Made by a program: the position numbers and the translations under genes. Source: Straminergon stramineum (Eukaryota > Streptophyta > Bryopsida > Hypnales > Calliergonaceae). From it: a DNA stretch of 64,000 nucleotides. A model generated the notes under the pieces. The model did no database searches. It saw only the letters and a list, made by a program, of their open reading frames with translations, and had not been told where the DNA came from. The stretch is taken from NCBI GenBank assembly GCA_963920665.1, contig OY987267.1:12338001-12402000 (forward strand), read 5' to 3'. Below are positions 35,681 to 44,500 of this stretch, in pieces (within the stretch, counting starts at the first letter, position 1; every line of letters starts with the position of its first letter).

Positions 35681-36110
35681 ACAATGAAGGGGACATGCTC
35701 TTCCATGAAGTTTCTTCCAAATCTTAGTCAATGGAGCTCTTTATTTGGCATCTTGCTTTCATTGCCTTGTCGGAATCCAAAACAAGTTGTTGAGGCTATA
35801 ATTAATGGTTTCCTCGCTCCAAAAAAAGGAGGGACTGAAGAATGTCAAAGCCCAAGTGCATTTCAAAGTCCTGCCTCCTGTACTGGACGAGCACGTCCAC
35901 GCCCTGGAGTCCGCGCCCTGAAGTCCGTGCCCTGACTTCAAGTCCGCGTCCTGGAGTCCGCGCCCTGGCTTCAAGTCCGCGCCTTGGAGTCCATGCCCTA
36001 ACTTCAAGTCCACACTATGGAGTCTGTGATTCAGCTACGCTCTCTCAAGTTCTTCCGCCTTTGTGAATTGTCCGCCCTGGAGTCCGCGCCCTGACTTCAA
36101 GTCCGCGCCC
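35679..36110 (+). repeat. Duplicated block, copy 2
   Basis: Near-identical to 32317-32702, with a few substitutions and one or two extra GTCC units. Its position just upstream of the transposase promoter suggests this copy is the functional leader or enhancer and the other a duplicate. Confidence 0.9.
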
Positions 36111-36330
36111 TGAAGTCTGCGCCTTGACTTCAAGTCCGCGCCCTGGAGTTCGTGCCCTAACTTCAAGTCCCCACCCTACCTTCCTATTCGCGCCCTAATG
36201 CCAGGGATTGAAGTGTGCGTTGTGAACGTCCTCCAAAAATATTGAGAGTGTGCGTCCCCGCCCTACACTTTGGGAATGAAGACGTCCGCGCCTTGCTGCC
36301 ACGCACATCGGTGAAGTCCACACCCCTGCA
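35890..36330 (+). repeat. GC-rich GTCC-CGCCCTG minisatellite array 2
   Basis: The same unit as array 1 (GTCCGCGCCCTGAAGTCC and variants) repeats across about 430 bp and ends beside the transposase TATA box. Candidate binding sites for an element-encoded or host factor. Confidence 0.9.
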
Positions 36331-36607
36331 TTCCCTAAGTATATAAAGAAAAGGAAGACCCGACATTCCCCACATTTGTCACCTGGCCTCTATCTCTTGG
36401 ACTTCAATTCATTTTGAGCTCCTTGTGAGTCTACTTGGGTGTCAGATGGCCCTAGTTTGCTACTGAGGTGATATCAAAATCAGTTCAAGCAGTGGATTAG
36501 CGCTAATTGCTGTTACTGATACTTTGTTCGGTATATCTACGATCTTTTTAACTTCAATACGAAGGAAGAGGAAGACATTTGAAATTATTTGTGAATGGTT
36601 GAACACA
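36331..36607 (+). promoter_or_regulatory. hAT transposase core promoter and leader
   Basis: GTATATAAAGAAAAGG (TATA box at 36340-36348) follows the last GTCCACACCCCTG unit, the same arrangement as at the cargo promoter. The leader to ATG 36608 is about 235 bp. A GTGAGT near 36425 could start a leader intron, but no acceptor is certain. Confidence 0.7.
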
Positions 36608-39600
36608 ATGGCAAGTCAAAGGAAGCAGACCAAGGAATGGGAACCATGGTTGAACTTTACGGAGAATGGGATTAAGGTGACTTGTGTTTTCTGTGCTGGG
36701 ACCTTCAATTACAAACGTGAACGTGCTTTTGCACATTTCGGATATGGCTCAAAATCGGAGAGGTCAATTTGTCGAAGTATGCCTCGTCATGTGCGACATA
36801 GATTTGCCAATTGTACAGGTTTTGTCCCACTACGAATGGATGTCGGGGACATGTATGAGGGAGGACCAATTCAAAGTGCGCCATCTAGAGCAACTGCATG
36901 TGCAAGTTCAAGTGAAGCTACTAAAAATGAGGTGACGGGTGGGATCAATGGTGGGAGAGCGAAACAAGGGACAAACGTTTCAAAAGGAAATGATATTCTA
37001 CAAACGTCATATAGTCTTGCTGGATCGAATTCTACGAAATCTGGATCACTACGTCAGCAGCGCATGGCGGACGCATTCAACATTGTAAAGAAGGAGTTGG
37101 ATGAGAAGTGGGCAAGTTTTTTCTATGAAGCGAATGTGCCATTTAATGTGGCAAGGCATCCAGCCTTCATTGAGGCTGTGAAGGCAACCTCACAGGCAAG
37201 GTTTGAATATAGTCCACCTTCTTACCATCACTTCAGGACTAATTTAATTGAACCGAGGAGGTTGCAAATTGAGAAGGAGATTCAAGAGAAGGTTGGATTT
37301 GCTGTCAAGCACTATGGGGTGTCGATATGCACCGATGGTTGGGATGATGTCAATCGGAGGCCCCTCATGAATGTGATGATGTCATGCCCTGCAGGTGATG
37401 TATTTTTGGGGTCAATTGATACTACCTCGCAAAAGAAAACAATGCACTACATAGCGGACCAAATGAAAGTGTACATTGAGAAGGTAGATTCCAAATATGT
37501 GACACAAGTGTGCACAGATAATGCAGCAAACATGCTTGGGGCATTGCAAGACATCACTCGAACATATCCGCACATTTTTGCGCAAGGCTGCATGGCACAT
37601 GCACTAGATCTCATGTTGGAAGATTGGGCCAAAATCCAGGAATTTTTGGATTTAATTGCCAGGGCAAAAAGATTATGCCAATACATTCGAAACCATCATG
37701 CAACCATGTCGGTTTTCCGTGAGTTGAGTCCGAATTTGCAACTCGTAGTGCCTAGCGAAACCCGCTTCGCTTGTAATTTCCTCATGTTGCAGCGATTGGT
37801 GAAACTCAGAGGAGTCTTGGAGCGGTTAAATAACCACCCGCGTGTTCTAAATTACTTTGATACCCTACGGAACGAACAAAATGGACTGCAGGCAGCTATC
37901 GCTTCACGTAATGTCAGAAGAACCATTCAAGATGTGGCTTTCTAGCAACGATGTGTGAATTACGTGTACATGACTGAAGACGTATTGAAGGCTTTGCGTG
38001 TGTTTGATGGACGAGAACCAGCCATGGGTCGGGCGTGGCTCGTAATGCACAATTTGGGAGGGCACGTGTATTCTTTAAGAGAACCACCTTTCAACTTACG
38101 TGATGACATAGCAGTCATTTTGGAAGCATCTTTCAATGAAAGATGGGACATGGTTTTTGAAGATACACACTACGCTGCGGCCCTTTTGAATCCATATCTC
38201 TTGGATAATATGGCGCTCAGGGTGGATGGAACTGCCCTACGTGCATTGTATAGAGTCATCCGCAAGATGGTAGATTCAGTGGGTGTGAATTTCGATGATG
38301 TGTTGGCGGAATTAACAGAATTTGAGGAGGGTAGTGGACCGTACAATCCAGCTATGACACCCAACATCCATGTGACACAAATGCTTCCCCACCAATGGTG
38401 GCATAGGGTTGGAGATCGGGCTCTTTCAAAAATTGTTGTGCGTCTTTTATCCCTCACGTGTTCTACTAGCTCTTGTGAAAGGAATTGGAGTATTTATTCC
38501 TTTGTTCTCAATAAGGTCCGAAATCGATTAGCCCCCGAAAAGGCAAAGTCATTGGTATATATTTATACCAATAGCCGTGTACTTCAACAGCGACCACGAG
38601 CCGATCCAGTTCGTTGGTATGATGCAAATATGTACTCGGAGGATTTCGATCCAGATGCCCTTGGTCCGCTCCCGGCGAATGAACGCAATCGGGAATTCGA
38701 TGCAATGCAAGCAGAGGAAGAAGAAGAGGTTGATGGAGAAGCCTACGTAGCACCTCAAGAGTATCCGGCAAACCCAGATCTTTGGAGGCGAGGAGCTAAT
38801 CACCTCGAGGAAGCAAGGAACTACTATGGAGATGCTGACGATGGAAAGGAGGAATTCCTTAATGGTCGTTGGGGTCCTTGGGGGCCACCCATTCCACCCA
38901 ATCCATGTCGCAGTCCTTCACCTCTACTTCCTCAAAATGAAGGGATCGTTGAAGTCCCCGCTTTGTCGTCTTCTTTAGAGACTAACAATCCAAATGACGA
39001 TAACGTCGATGATGGTATTTCCCATAACAACAACAACAATGATGACAACCTCCCTCCAGGAAATGGCGACGGAAATGGAAATGGCGGTAGAAATGAAGAT
39101 GGCGACATAAACAGGGGGAGGAATGCAAATCCAAACCGTGGAGGATCTTCTCACAATCGAGATGGCAATACAAGGCCTATAGGAGTGGGGCCATCAACTC
39201 GAAACATTAGAGCTATTCAAGGACATCATGACAGAAATGTTAGAAATGCAAGAGTGGCACGCCCTATTGCAAGAAACCAACCGGCTAGTAATGTGAGAAG
39301 GCCTTTTGATCCAGAGCATGTGGACCCTAATGATGTTTTTGCATTTGTAGAACCACTAGAAGACCTTGCCCGTGTACCCGTTGCAGTTGAGGGCCATCCT
39401 ATTATTTCTGATCAAGGTATACAAACACCACATTCCATAGACCCATCTTCAGTAACAAATTCCAATGCCATCCGAAGACCTTCTCCAGCAGGGTTAGGCT
39501 CTCTGGGGAATGTTGATTTGACTCTGCAAAGCGTTTCACGTGGTACTATTGGTGGTAGACCACCTATGGCCCCTCGGCCCCCCGTTCGTCATGAACTAGG

Positions 39601-40129
39601 TCAATATCAACAAGGCCGTGGACAGACGAAAGGCCGTGGAAGGGCTGGAGGCCGTGGAGGAAATAGAGGCCATGGACGAAGAGAAGGTCAACATATTGGA
39701 GAAGCATCATCATCAAGGCCTACTAATCATCTACTCCTTGGAATTGGGGCAAGAGATCCAAATAGGGTGATAGAACTGTTCCTAAGTACATACATACCAG
39801 GACCTAGTGGGTCAACCCCGGCATTTGTTGTTCCAACAATTCCAGGTGGACCCACTATAAATTCTGATGCAGAAGACCCCAACGCACAACGACATAAGAG
39901 GTTCAAGCGCAAATGTAGTCAAGGTCAAACTACAATAGAACTTCGAAATGAAAACTCGGAAGTTGAGGGACATTGGACCACAGACAATGGTGAAGCAGAA
40001 GATGAATATGACAGCAACGAAGATGCGAATGATGAGGCACCAAAGGATGATGATGTTGTTGTTCGAGATGCTAATGTAGCGGATCCAAGTGCCCAAGAAG
40101 TTCGTAGGTCGAGTCGTTTGAATAATTGA
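36608..40129 (+). pseudogene. hAT transposase with one in-frame stop and a long C-terminal extension
   Basis: ATG 36608 was chosen because it begins the BED-like zinc finger (C26, C29 and H43) and follows the TATA box. The frame runs 1,174 codons to TGA at 40127-40129, broken only by TAG at 37943-37945 (residue 446, where a Trp codon would fit). The RNase-H-like catalytic core shows 'CTDGW' (D243) and 'CTDNAANM' (D304), with the DUF659-like region between. The hAT dimerisation region includes 'CERNWS' (623-628). Residues from about 710 on form an unusual tail of some 460 residues: acidic, then Asn/Asp/Gly-rich, then an RGG-like segment near 1001-1027, then acidic again with a basic end. Most plant hAT transposases are 600-800 residues, so this is long. 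It would excise and insert the element by binding its ends. Confidence 0.9.
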
Positions 40130-40520
40130 GGTTATTGAGTTGCATCAATGGTAGATTTCGGGTCTTTAAGAGTTGAAGAGAATTGTAGCAATTGGAAGAA
40201 AGATGGACGAGAAGCCAAAGGAATGTCTTAGATAACCTATGAGAAAGTGAGCATATTTTGGAAGTATAGATTCATTGTATTGTTATTGTACTTTGCAATG
40301 CATGAATTTTATAAACAGTTTTGGTTATCATAAACATTGCAGCCTATTAATATTTCTTTTCTATATTTTTGTATTTGACGGGCATGTTGGAAACATTGGT
40401 GAGTGCAATCATGTAAAATATATTGCAGTTACTAGTTCTTTTTAATGCAGTGGGGTCTCCCATTTGTTCAAAAAATAAATTTATATATATATATATACAT
40501 ATATTGGAGAACACATAAGT
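40130..40520. other. 3' flank of the hAT transposase gene
   Basis: AT-rich, with a short (AT)n run at 40481-40503. No gene signal. It probably holds the poly(A) site. Confidence 0.5.
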
Positions 40521-40534
40521 AAAATCTACCATTT

Positions 40535-40754
40535 CCCGTCCGCGCCCTGCCTGAAGGAGTCCGCGCCCTCACATGACGTCCGAGCCCTGGATCTAGGTGT
40601 CCGAGGTGACGTGTCATTCCAAAAAATTCCACAACTTTGAAAAATTGAAGCCGTCCAATCGGTCCGGACCGGCCAGCCGGCCGGTCCAGTTCGCCTGTCC
40701 GTTCGGGATGTCCGGTGACCCTGACCCGTCCGATATGACAACCCTGCACAAATT
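40535..40754. repeat. Right subterminal region, TIR and 8-bp target duplication of hAT
   Basis: GTCCGCGCCCTG-like units occur at about 40539-40550, 40559-40570 and 40578-40588. Dense CGGTCC/GTCCGG words lead to the terminus TATGACAACCCTG (ends 40746), followed by CACAAATT (40747-40754), identical to the left duplication. Confidence 0.93.
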
Positions 40755-41288
40755 GTGAAAAATTGCCACTTTTTAGGGTAGTGTAAAAAAATGATTTTTT
40801 TTCCCCAAAGTTCAACTATACAAATTTATACTAGACTATCATGGGAATGTGTGGAAATACATTAAAAAACTTTGACCTTATGGATTGAGAGATTATAATG
40901 TTTGAAGTTAGGAGAAAAAGTTTTTTTACCTTGCTTGACAAGACGAACAACCTTTAACTTCTCCCAGAAATAGTAGAAAGAGATTTTTATACTACACATG
41001 GTTATTTATTTTTACATTTTGCATCTTGTATCATGTTAGTTACATACCTACCAAATTTCAGAAGTAGAGGAGGTGTTTTGCACATTTTGCCCAAGTTGCT
41101 TGAAAAGTGGAAGGCAACATAACTTTTGATCCATGCACCTAATCAAAATAAATTACATTCCCACTTAGGGGGAAGATGTTCACACTTTATATCAAAATTT
41201 AAAGAACACTTGTTAGAAATGACTTCATACACACCTACTGGAGATTACTTGCCTACGATCAACAGTCATTCGGTCCTTTAGGGGTTAA

Positions 41289-42100
41289 AAAAGTTTCAAG
41301 CTCAAGGAAAACAATGAGTATGAATTTTTAGACTCCCAATTATAATATTTTGAAGTGAGAAATACATGATTTCCAACTAAAATAACACAATCCCTTAGCC
41401 TTAGATTTTCTTTTATGCACAAGTTTTTGCCACTTGGCTATTGCCAAAAGATGTTGGCAACTTTTTGTGAAGAAAATTTTCATTTTGGGGGGTCAAAAAA
41501 TAGCCAGATTATTGTTGTATTGGAAGACTATTAGCCAATTTTTGCCTAGGTATCACCTACTGTAGTTTTCATATAGGTATCACCTACTGTAGTTTTCATA
41601 TAGGTATCACCAAGTGTCACCTAAGTACCACATGAGTGTGGAAGAAACCACTGGCTCCTTCTCCAAAATGAAAAAACAACAACACTGCGAGTCTGATTCA
41701 AGAATTTTCAAGTCAACTGAATGACTCATCGACAAAGTCATCAGCACAGCAAGTCACCAGCCCTCGGGGAGAGTCGGAGGCAGCTGAGCAGAGACCCCGA
41801 ATTCCACACGAGGCGACGACTGGCCAGCCACGGACCATACAGAGTGTAAGTGAGTCCACGACTCCGTCAGTCCATGAGTGCGTCCGGCGCGCCTAGAATA
41901 GTGTGTACGGCAAGTAGCAACCGGGGTACTACGCGGTACTACGCGGTACTTTGTCCAGTCACGTGCCTGGTCCGCTAACTTATTCTTTCAATCCTCCCAT
42001 TCCTCCGTCACTCTCGCACAGAATCGAACTTCCCGATTCCCGAGCTCTCCCTCAAACTCACAAACATATCATCTCTCCCAGTTTCTAGCTCTCGCAGCAA
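41289..42100. other. Intergenic upstream of VAMP72-type gene, with a 27-bp tandem repeat
   Basis: A 27-bp unit beginning TAGGTATCACCTACTGTAG is repeated twice plus a partial third copy (41547-41610). From about 41640 the base composition becomes GC-richer, as expected of the promoter of the next gene. A short GGTACTACGC repeat lies at 41925-41951. Confidence 0.6.
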
Positions 42101-42621
42101 GTACTAATGCTCCCTAGAATACTATTTCAGTGTGGAACCTTGCATTCCCCATGTCAGCTTTGGGGAAAGAAGAAGCTAGAAGAATCTCGACCTTGTTATT
42201 CATAGTACTGCAATAGGAATCTCGCTTGAAGAGGATGCGAAGGTAGTATGCTGGGGATTGAGTCATGGTCTCCCTGTTCCAGTAGTGAGGTTTTTTTTGT
42301 GAGCTTGTGCAAATCCTGAATCGATTCCAGGGTTGGGTTGCAGAAAGAGAAGCTTGCTGGTGGTTCGGTGGGTTCGAGTAGTGTTTGGTTTTGGGTTTTG
42401 GGTTAAGCTTCTTTGGTTGCTTGAAATCTGTGTACTGGCGCCGTGAGCTCGTGTGGGAGCGCGCTGGTGGTGAGCTCGAGTAGTGCTTGGTTTTGGATTT
42501 GGGTTAAGTTTGGCTGCTTGAATTCTGGGTGAGAGCGCCGTGCGCTCGTGTGAGAGTGAAGTCCTGGTGACGAAGTGATAGGATTTTTTTCAGGGCACCG
42601 TGATTTGGGTGTTTGGGCGAG
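42100..42621 (+). promoter_or_regulatory. Leader region of the VAMP72-type gene, with an internal duplication and likely leader intron end
   Basis: An imperfect tandem duplication of about 110 bp (around 42366-42474 and 42475-42565) shares 'CGAGTAGTG[T/C]TTGGTTTTGG' and 'GCGCCGTG[A/C]GCTCGTGTG'. A pyrimidine tract ending in TTTTTTTCAG (about 42584-42593) looks like a 3' splice site, 29 bp before the ATG, so a leader intron is likely. Its donor is not fixed; GTAGTATG near 42243 is one candidate. Confidence 0.5.
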
Positions 42622-43341
42622 ATGGGGGACCCCTCGTCGACGCAGCTGATCTACAGTTTCGTCGCTCGCGGCACCACCGTGCTAGCCGAGCACTCCGCCT
42701 TCACCGGCAACTTCAGCACGATCGCTGTGCAATGTTTAGTCAAGCTTCCCCAATCTAACAACAAGCACACCTACGTCTGCGACCACCACACTTTCAACTT
42801 CCTCGTCCAAGACGGCTTCACCTTCCTGGCCGTGTCCGACGAGGACTACGGTCGCCAGATCCCTTTCGCTTTCCTCGAACGCGTGAAGGACGATTTCAAG
42901 CACCGTTACCAAGGCGGACGCGCCGATCTCGCCGTCGCCCACAGCCTCGACAAGGAATTTGGCCCTCGCCTCGAAGAACACATGCTCTACGTGACCTCCA
43001 ACCCCGAGGAGGTGCAGAGACTCTCCCGCATCAAGTCGCAAGTGGCGGAGGTCAAAGGCATCATGATGGAGAATATCGAGAAAGTGCTGGACCGGAACGA
43101 GAAGATCGACTTACTGGTGGATAGATCGACTGGACTGCAGTCGGATGCGCATAACTTCCAGCGGCAGGGGCAGAAGATAAGACGACGCCTGTGGTTCCAG
43201 CACTTTCGACTCAAGATCTTTGTGTTGCTGCTGGTGGTGTTGATTGCGTTCGTGATCTATCTGTCGGTTTGCAAGGGGTTTGTTTGTCATAACCCTAGTC
43301 TGCCAGGAAGCCCGCCGGCGCCGCCGCCTCCTTCAGCTTGA
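42622..43341 (+). CDS. VAMP72-type longin R-SNARE (VAMP721/722-like)
   Basis: The protein has 239 residues, with ATG at 42622 fitting the conserved start of the longin domain. It is a tail-anchored vesicle SNARE that pairs with Qa, Qb and Qc SNAREs to fuse secretory vesicles with the plasma membrane or cell plate. The longin domain covers about residues 8-120 ('[14 protein letters not shown]', 'TGNFSTIA', '[13 protein letters not shown]'). The SNARE helix runs about 133-190, with zero-layer Arg at 158 in '[13 protein letters not shown]'. The anchor is at 197-216, followed by a Pro-rich tail (222-239) longer than in Arabidopsis relatives. Coding DNA is GC-rich and has no intron, whereas seed-plant VAMP72 genes are split. 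This could mean a retrocopy or an intron-poor lineage; the full frame argues that it is functional. Confidence 0.95.
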   Translation: MGDPSSTQLIYSFVARGTTVLAEHSAFTGNFSTIAVQCLVKLPQSNNKHTYVCDHHTFNFLVQDGFTFLAVSDEDYGRQIPFAFLERVKDDFKHRYQGGRADLAVAHSLDKEFGPRLEEHMLYVTSNPEEVQRLSRIKSQVAEVKGIMMENIEKVLDRNEKIDLLVDRSTGLQSDAHNFQRQGQKIRRRLWFQHFRLKIFVLLLVVLIAFVIYLSVCKGFVCHNPSLPGSPPAPPPPSA

Positions 43342-44500
43342 GTGTAGGGGATCCGGGTTAAGCCTTTTATGGGGAGTGGGATCAGACAACGTTGCACTTT
43401 TGCAATTGATCAATCCAGTACTGATCGACCCTCCGGAGGATTTATACAGAGTTCCCAAGATTTGAGAATCGTTCGGAAGACTACGAGTAGGGGGTCCATG
43501 GCCAGGTACCCTACTGCTCTCCATACCTTTGGGTGGCTATGGAATTTGCCACCCAAATTTGCGTGTGGGATATTTGGCATGAAAGTTCGCTTGCAAAGGG
43601 AGATATTGGCGTGCCTAGCGCTGTGGGTTTGGATAATACGACTCTAGTGCGGACTGTAGTGTACAGGTCTAGTTGTCAGTTAAAGTATTAGATATCGCTC
43701 TCCTAAGGTACAAACACTTATGAAAATCATGTTCTGTTTAGCTAGGAAGTCCAAGGAATTGGAGAGGGGAAGTAGCTGTGGAATTAGCGGGTCATGAATG
43801 TTGACAGTTTGGCTTGAAATTTCGCTTGGAGAATGAGAAATCAGCATGTCTAGGGCTGTAGGTTTGAATGATCACATGACTCTAGTATAGCGAGTTGCAG
43901 TTACTTCAGTAGATGTCGCTCTCTTTCAAGCAGTTGTGGAAATAATAGTCTGTTTCAACTAGGGAGTCCACCCAACGTCACTGGAAATTGTTACATTACT
44001 CCCAACTTCGCTGAAATTAATCGCGTACTTTGAGTCAAATTGTAGGACCGAGGTTGTTGCCATAGAGTGGTCTCCAGTAGTCTCATACCGATGGTACTGA
44101 TGTGTGGCTGTACCGGAAAGCAGAGAACTCTGCCAAAAGGGTTTAAATGTATACTTGGTTTGAATAATGCTTGTATTGATGTTAATTTGAGAAGCTCACT
44201 TTGAAAAAGAAGACAACCGAACATTTCAGTCTGACTGCTTTTGGAGAATGTGAATATGGGCTCTCACTGGATTGTGTGTTGCATTATTGATTGTAGGTTG
44301 TGAGTAAACCAGTAAACCTAGTCAATACTGTACCAGTCTTAGTTTTTTGAGCACTTTTTTGAGCAGCTTTGGGCTGTTGAATATCATGATTTTGGCACTC
44401 TCTGGAAAGTGCCAGTAGTAAACAAATTGTCATTAAATAAATGAAAGTGCATTTGTTGTGTGATACTTCGTTCATCCACATGCATTTCAATAAATTCATT
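43342..44500 (+). other. 3' flank of the VAMP72-type gene with a diverged tandem duplication
   Basis: A segment at about 43575-43755 is repeated in diverged form at about 43808-43975 (for example 'GGCATGAAAGTTCGCTTG' against 'GGCTTGAAATTTCGCTTG', and 'GATATCGCTCTC' against 'GATGTCGCTCTC'). The region may be a long 3' UTR. No other gene is seen. Confidence 0.5.

Larger units (their letters stand above)
25387..40746 (+). mobile_element. Large (15,360 bp) hAT-superfamily transposon carrying two extra genes
   Basis: Ends are 13-bp near-identical TIRs with a perfect 8-bp duplication, and the hAT transposase lies inside at 36608-40129. Besides the transposase it carries a kinase-like gene (26044-27624, minus) and a coiled-coil/RING-like gene (28072-30369, plus) that share a bidirectional promoter region. 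About 5.9 kb between cargo and transposase consists of degenerate tandem arrays and a duplicated block. A GC-rich repeat of the form GTCC-[G/A]-CGCCCTG recurs at the bidirectional promoter, upstream of the transposase, in two arrays and close to the right end. Both subterminal regions are rich in GTCCG/CGGAC words. Typical autonomous plant hATs are about 3-5 kb, so this is unusually large. All three genes carry stops in this copy. Confidence 0.92.
25351..41284. mobile_element. TTAA-flanked inverted-repeat element, copy 2, split by the hAT transposon
   Basis: TTAA (25347-25350) is followed by CCCCTAAAAGACCAA. At the other side CGGTCCTTTAGGGG ends at 41284 and is followed by TTAA (41285-41288). 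The inverted repeats agree over CCCCTAAA-[A/G]-GACC-[A/G]-A, better than in copy 1. Without the 15.4-kb hAT insert and one 8-bp duplication the element would be about 566 bp and non-coding. The hAT element landed only 36 bp from its left end, which dates the small element as older. Confidence 0.6.

Noticed and set aside
31714..35706. Open frames of 60-110 codons on both strands in the hAT interior
   Set aside because: They follow the degenerate tandem arrays, are rich in Phe/Ser/Ile or Lys/Asn, and recur with the repeat unit. No domain or promoter is present.
32324..36066. Two similar open frames (32324-32659 and 35663-35935) that look like a small conserved protein
   Set aside because: They match only because they lie in the duplicated leader/GTCC block. 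The C-terminal parts are translations of the minisatellite, and the frames end differently.
27841..36330. CRISPR-like array suggested by regularly repeated GTCC units
   Set aside because: Units are adjacent or overlapping variants without unique spacers, in a plant transposon. This is a minisatellite.
40347..40815. Minus-strand frames at the right end of the hAT element
   Set aside because: They read through subterminal GTCCG/CGGAC words and the TIR and extend beyond the element, so they are not a gene.
22091..41284. CCCTAAA / TTTAGGG words as interstitial telomere repeats
   Set aside because: Each occurs singly, at element ends next to TTAA, not as a tandem array.
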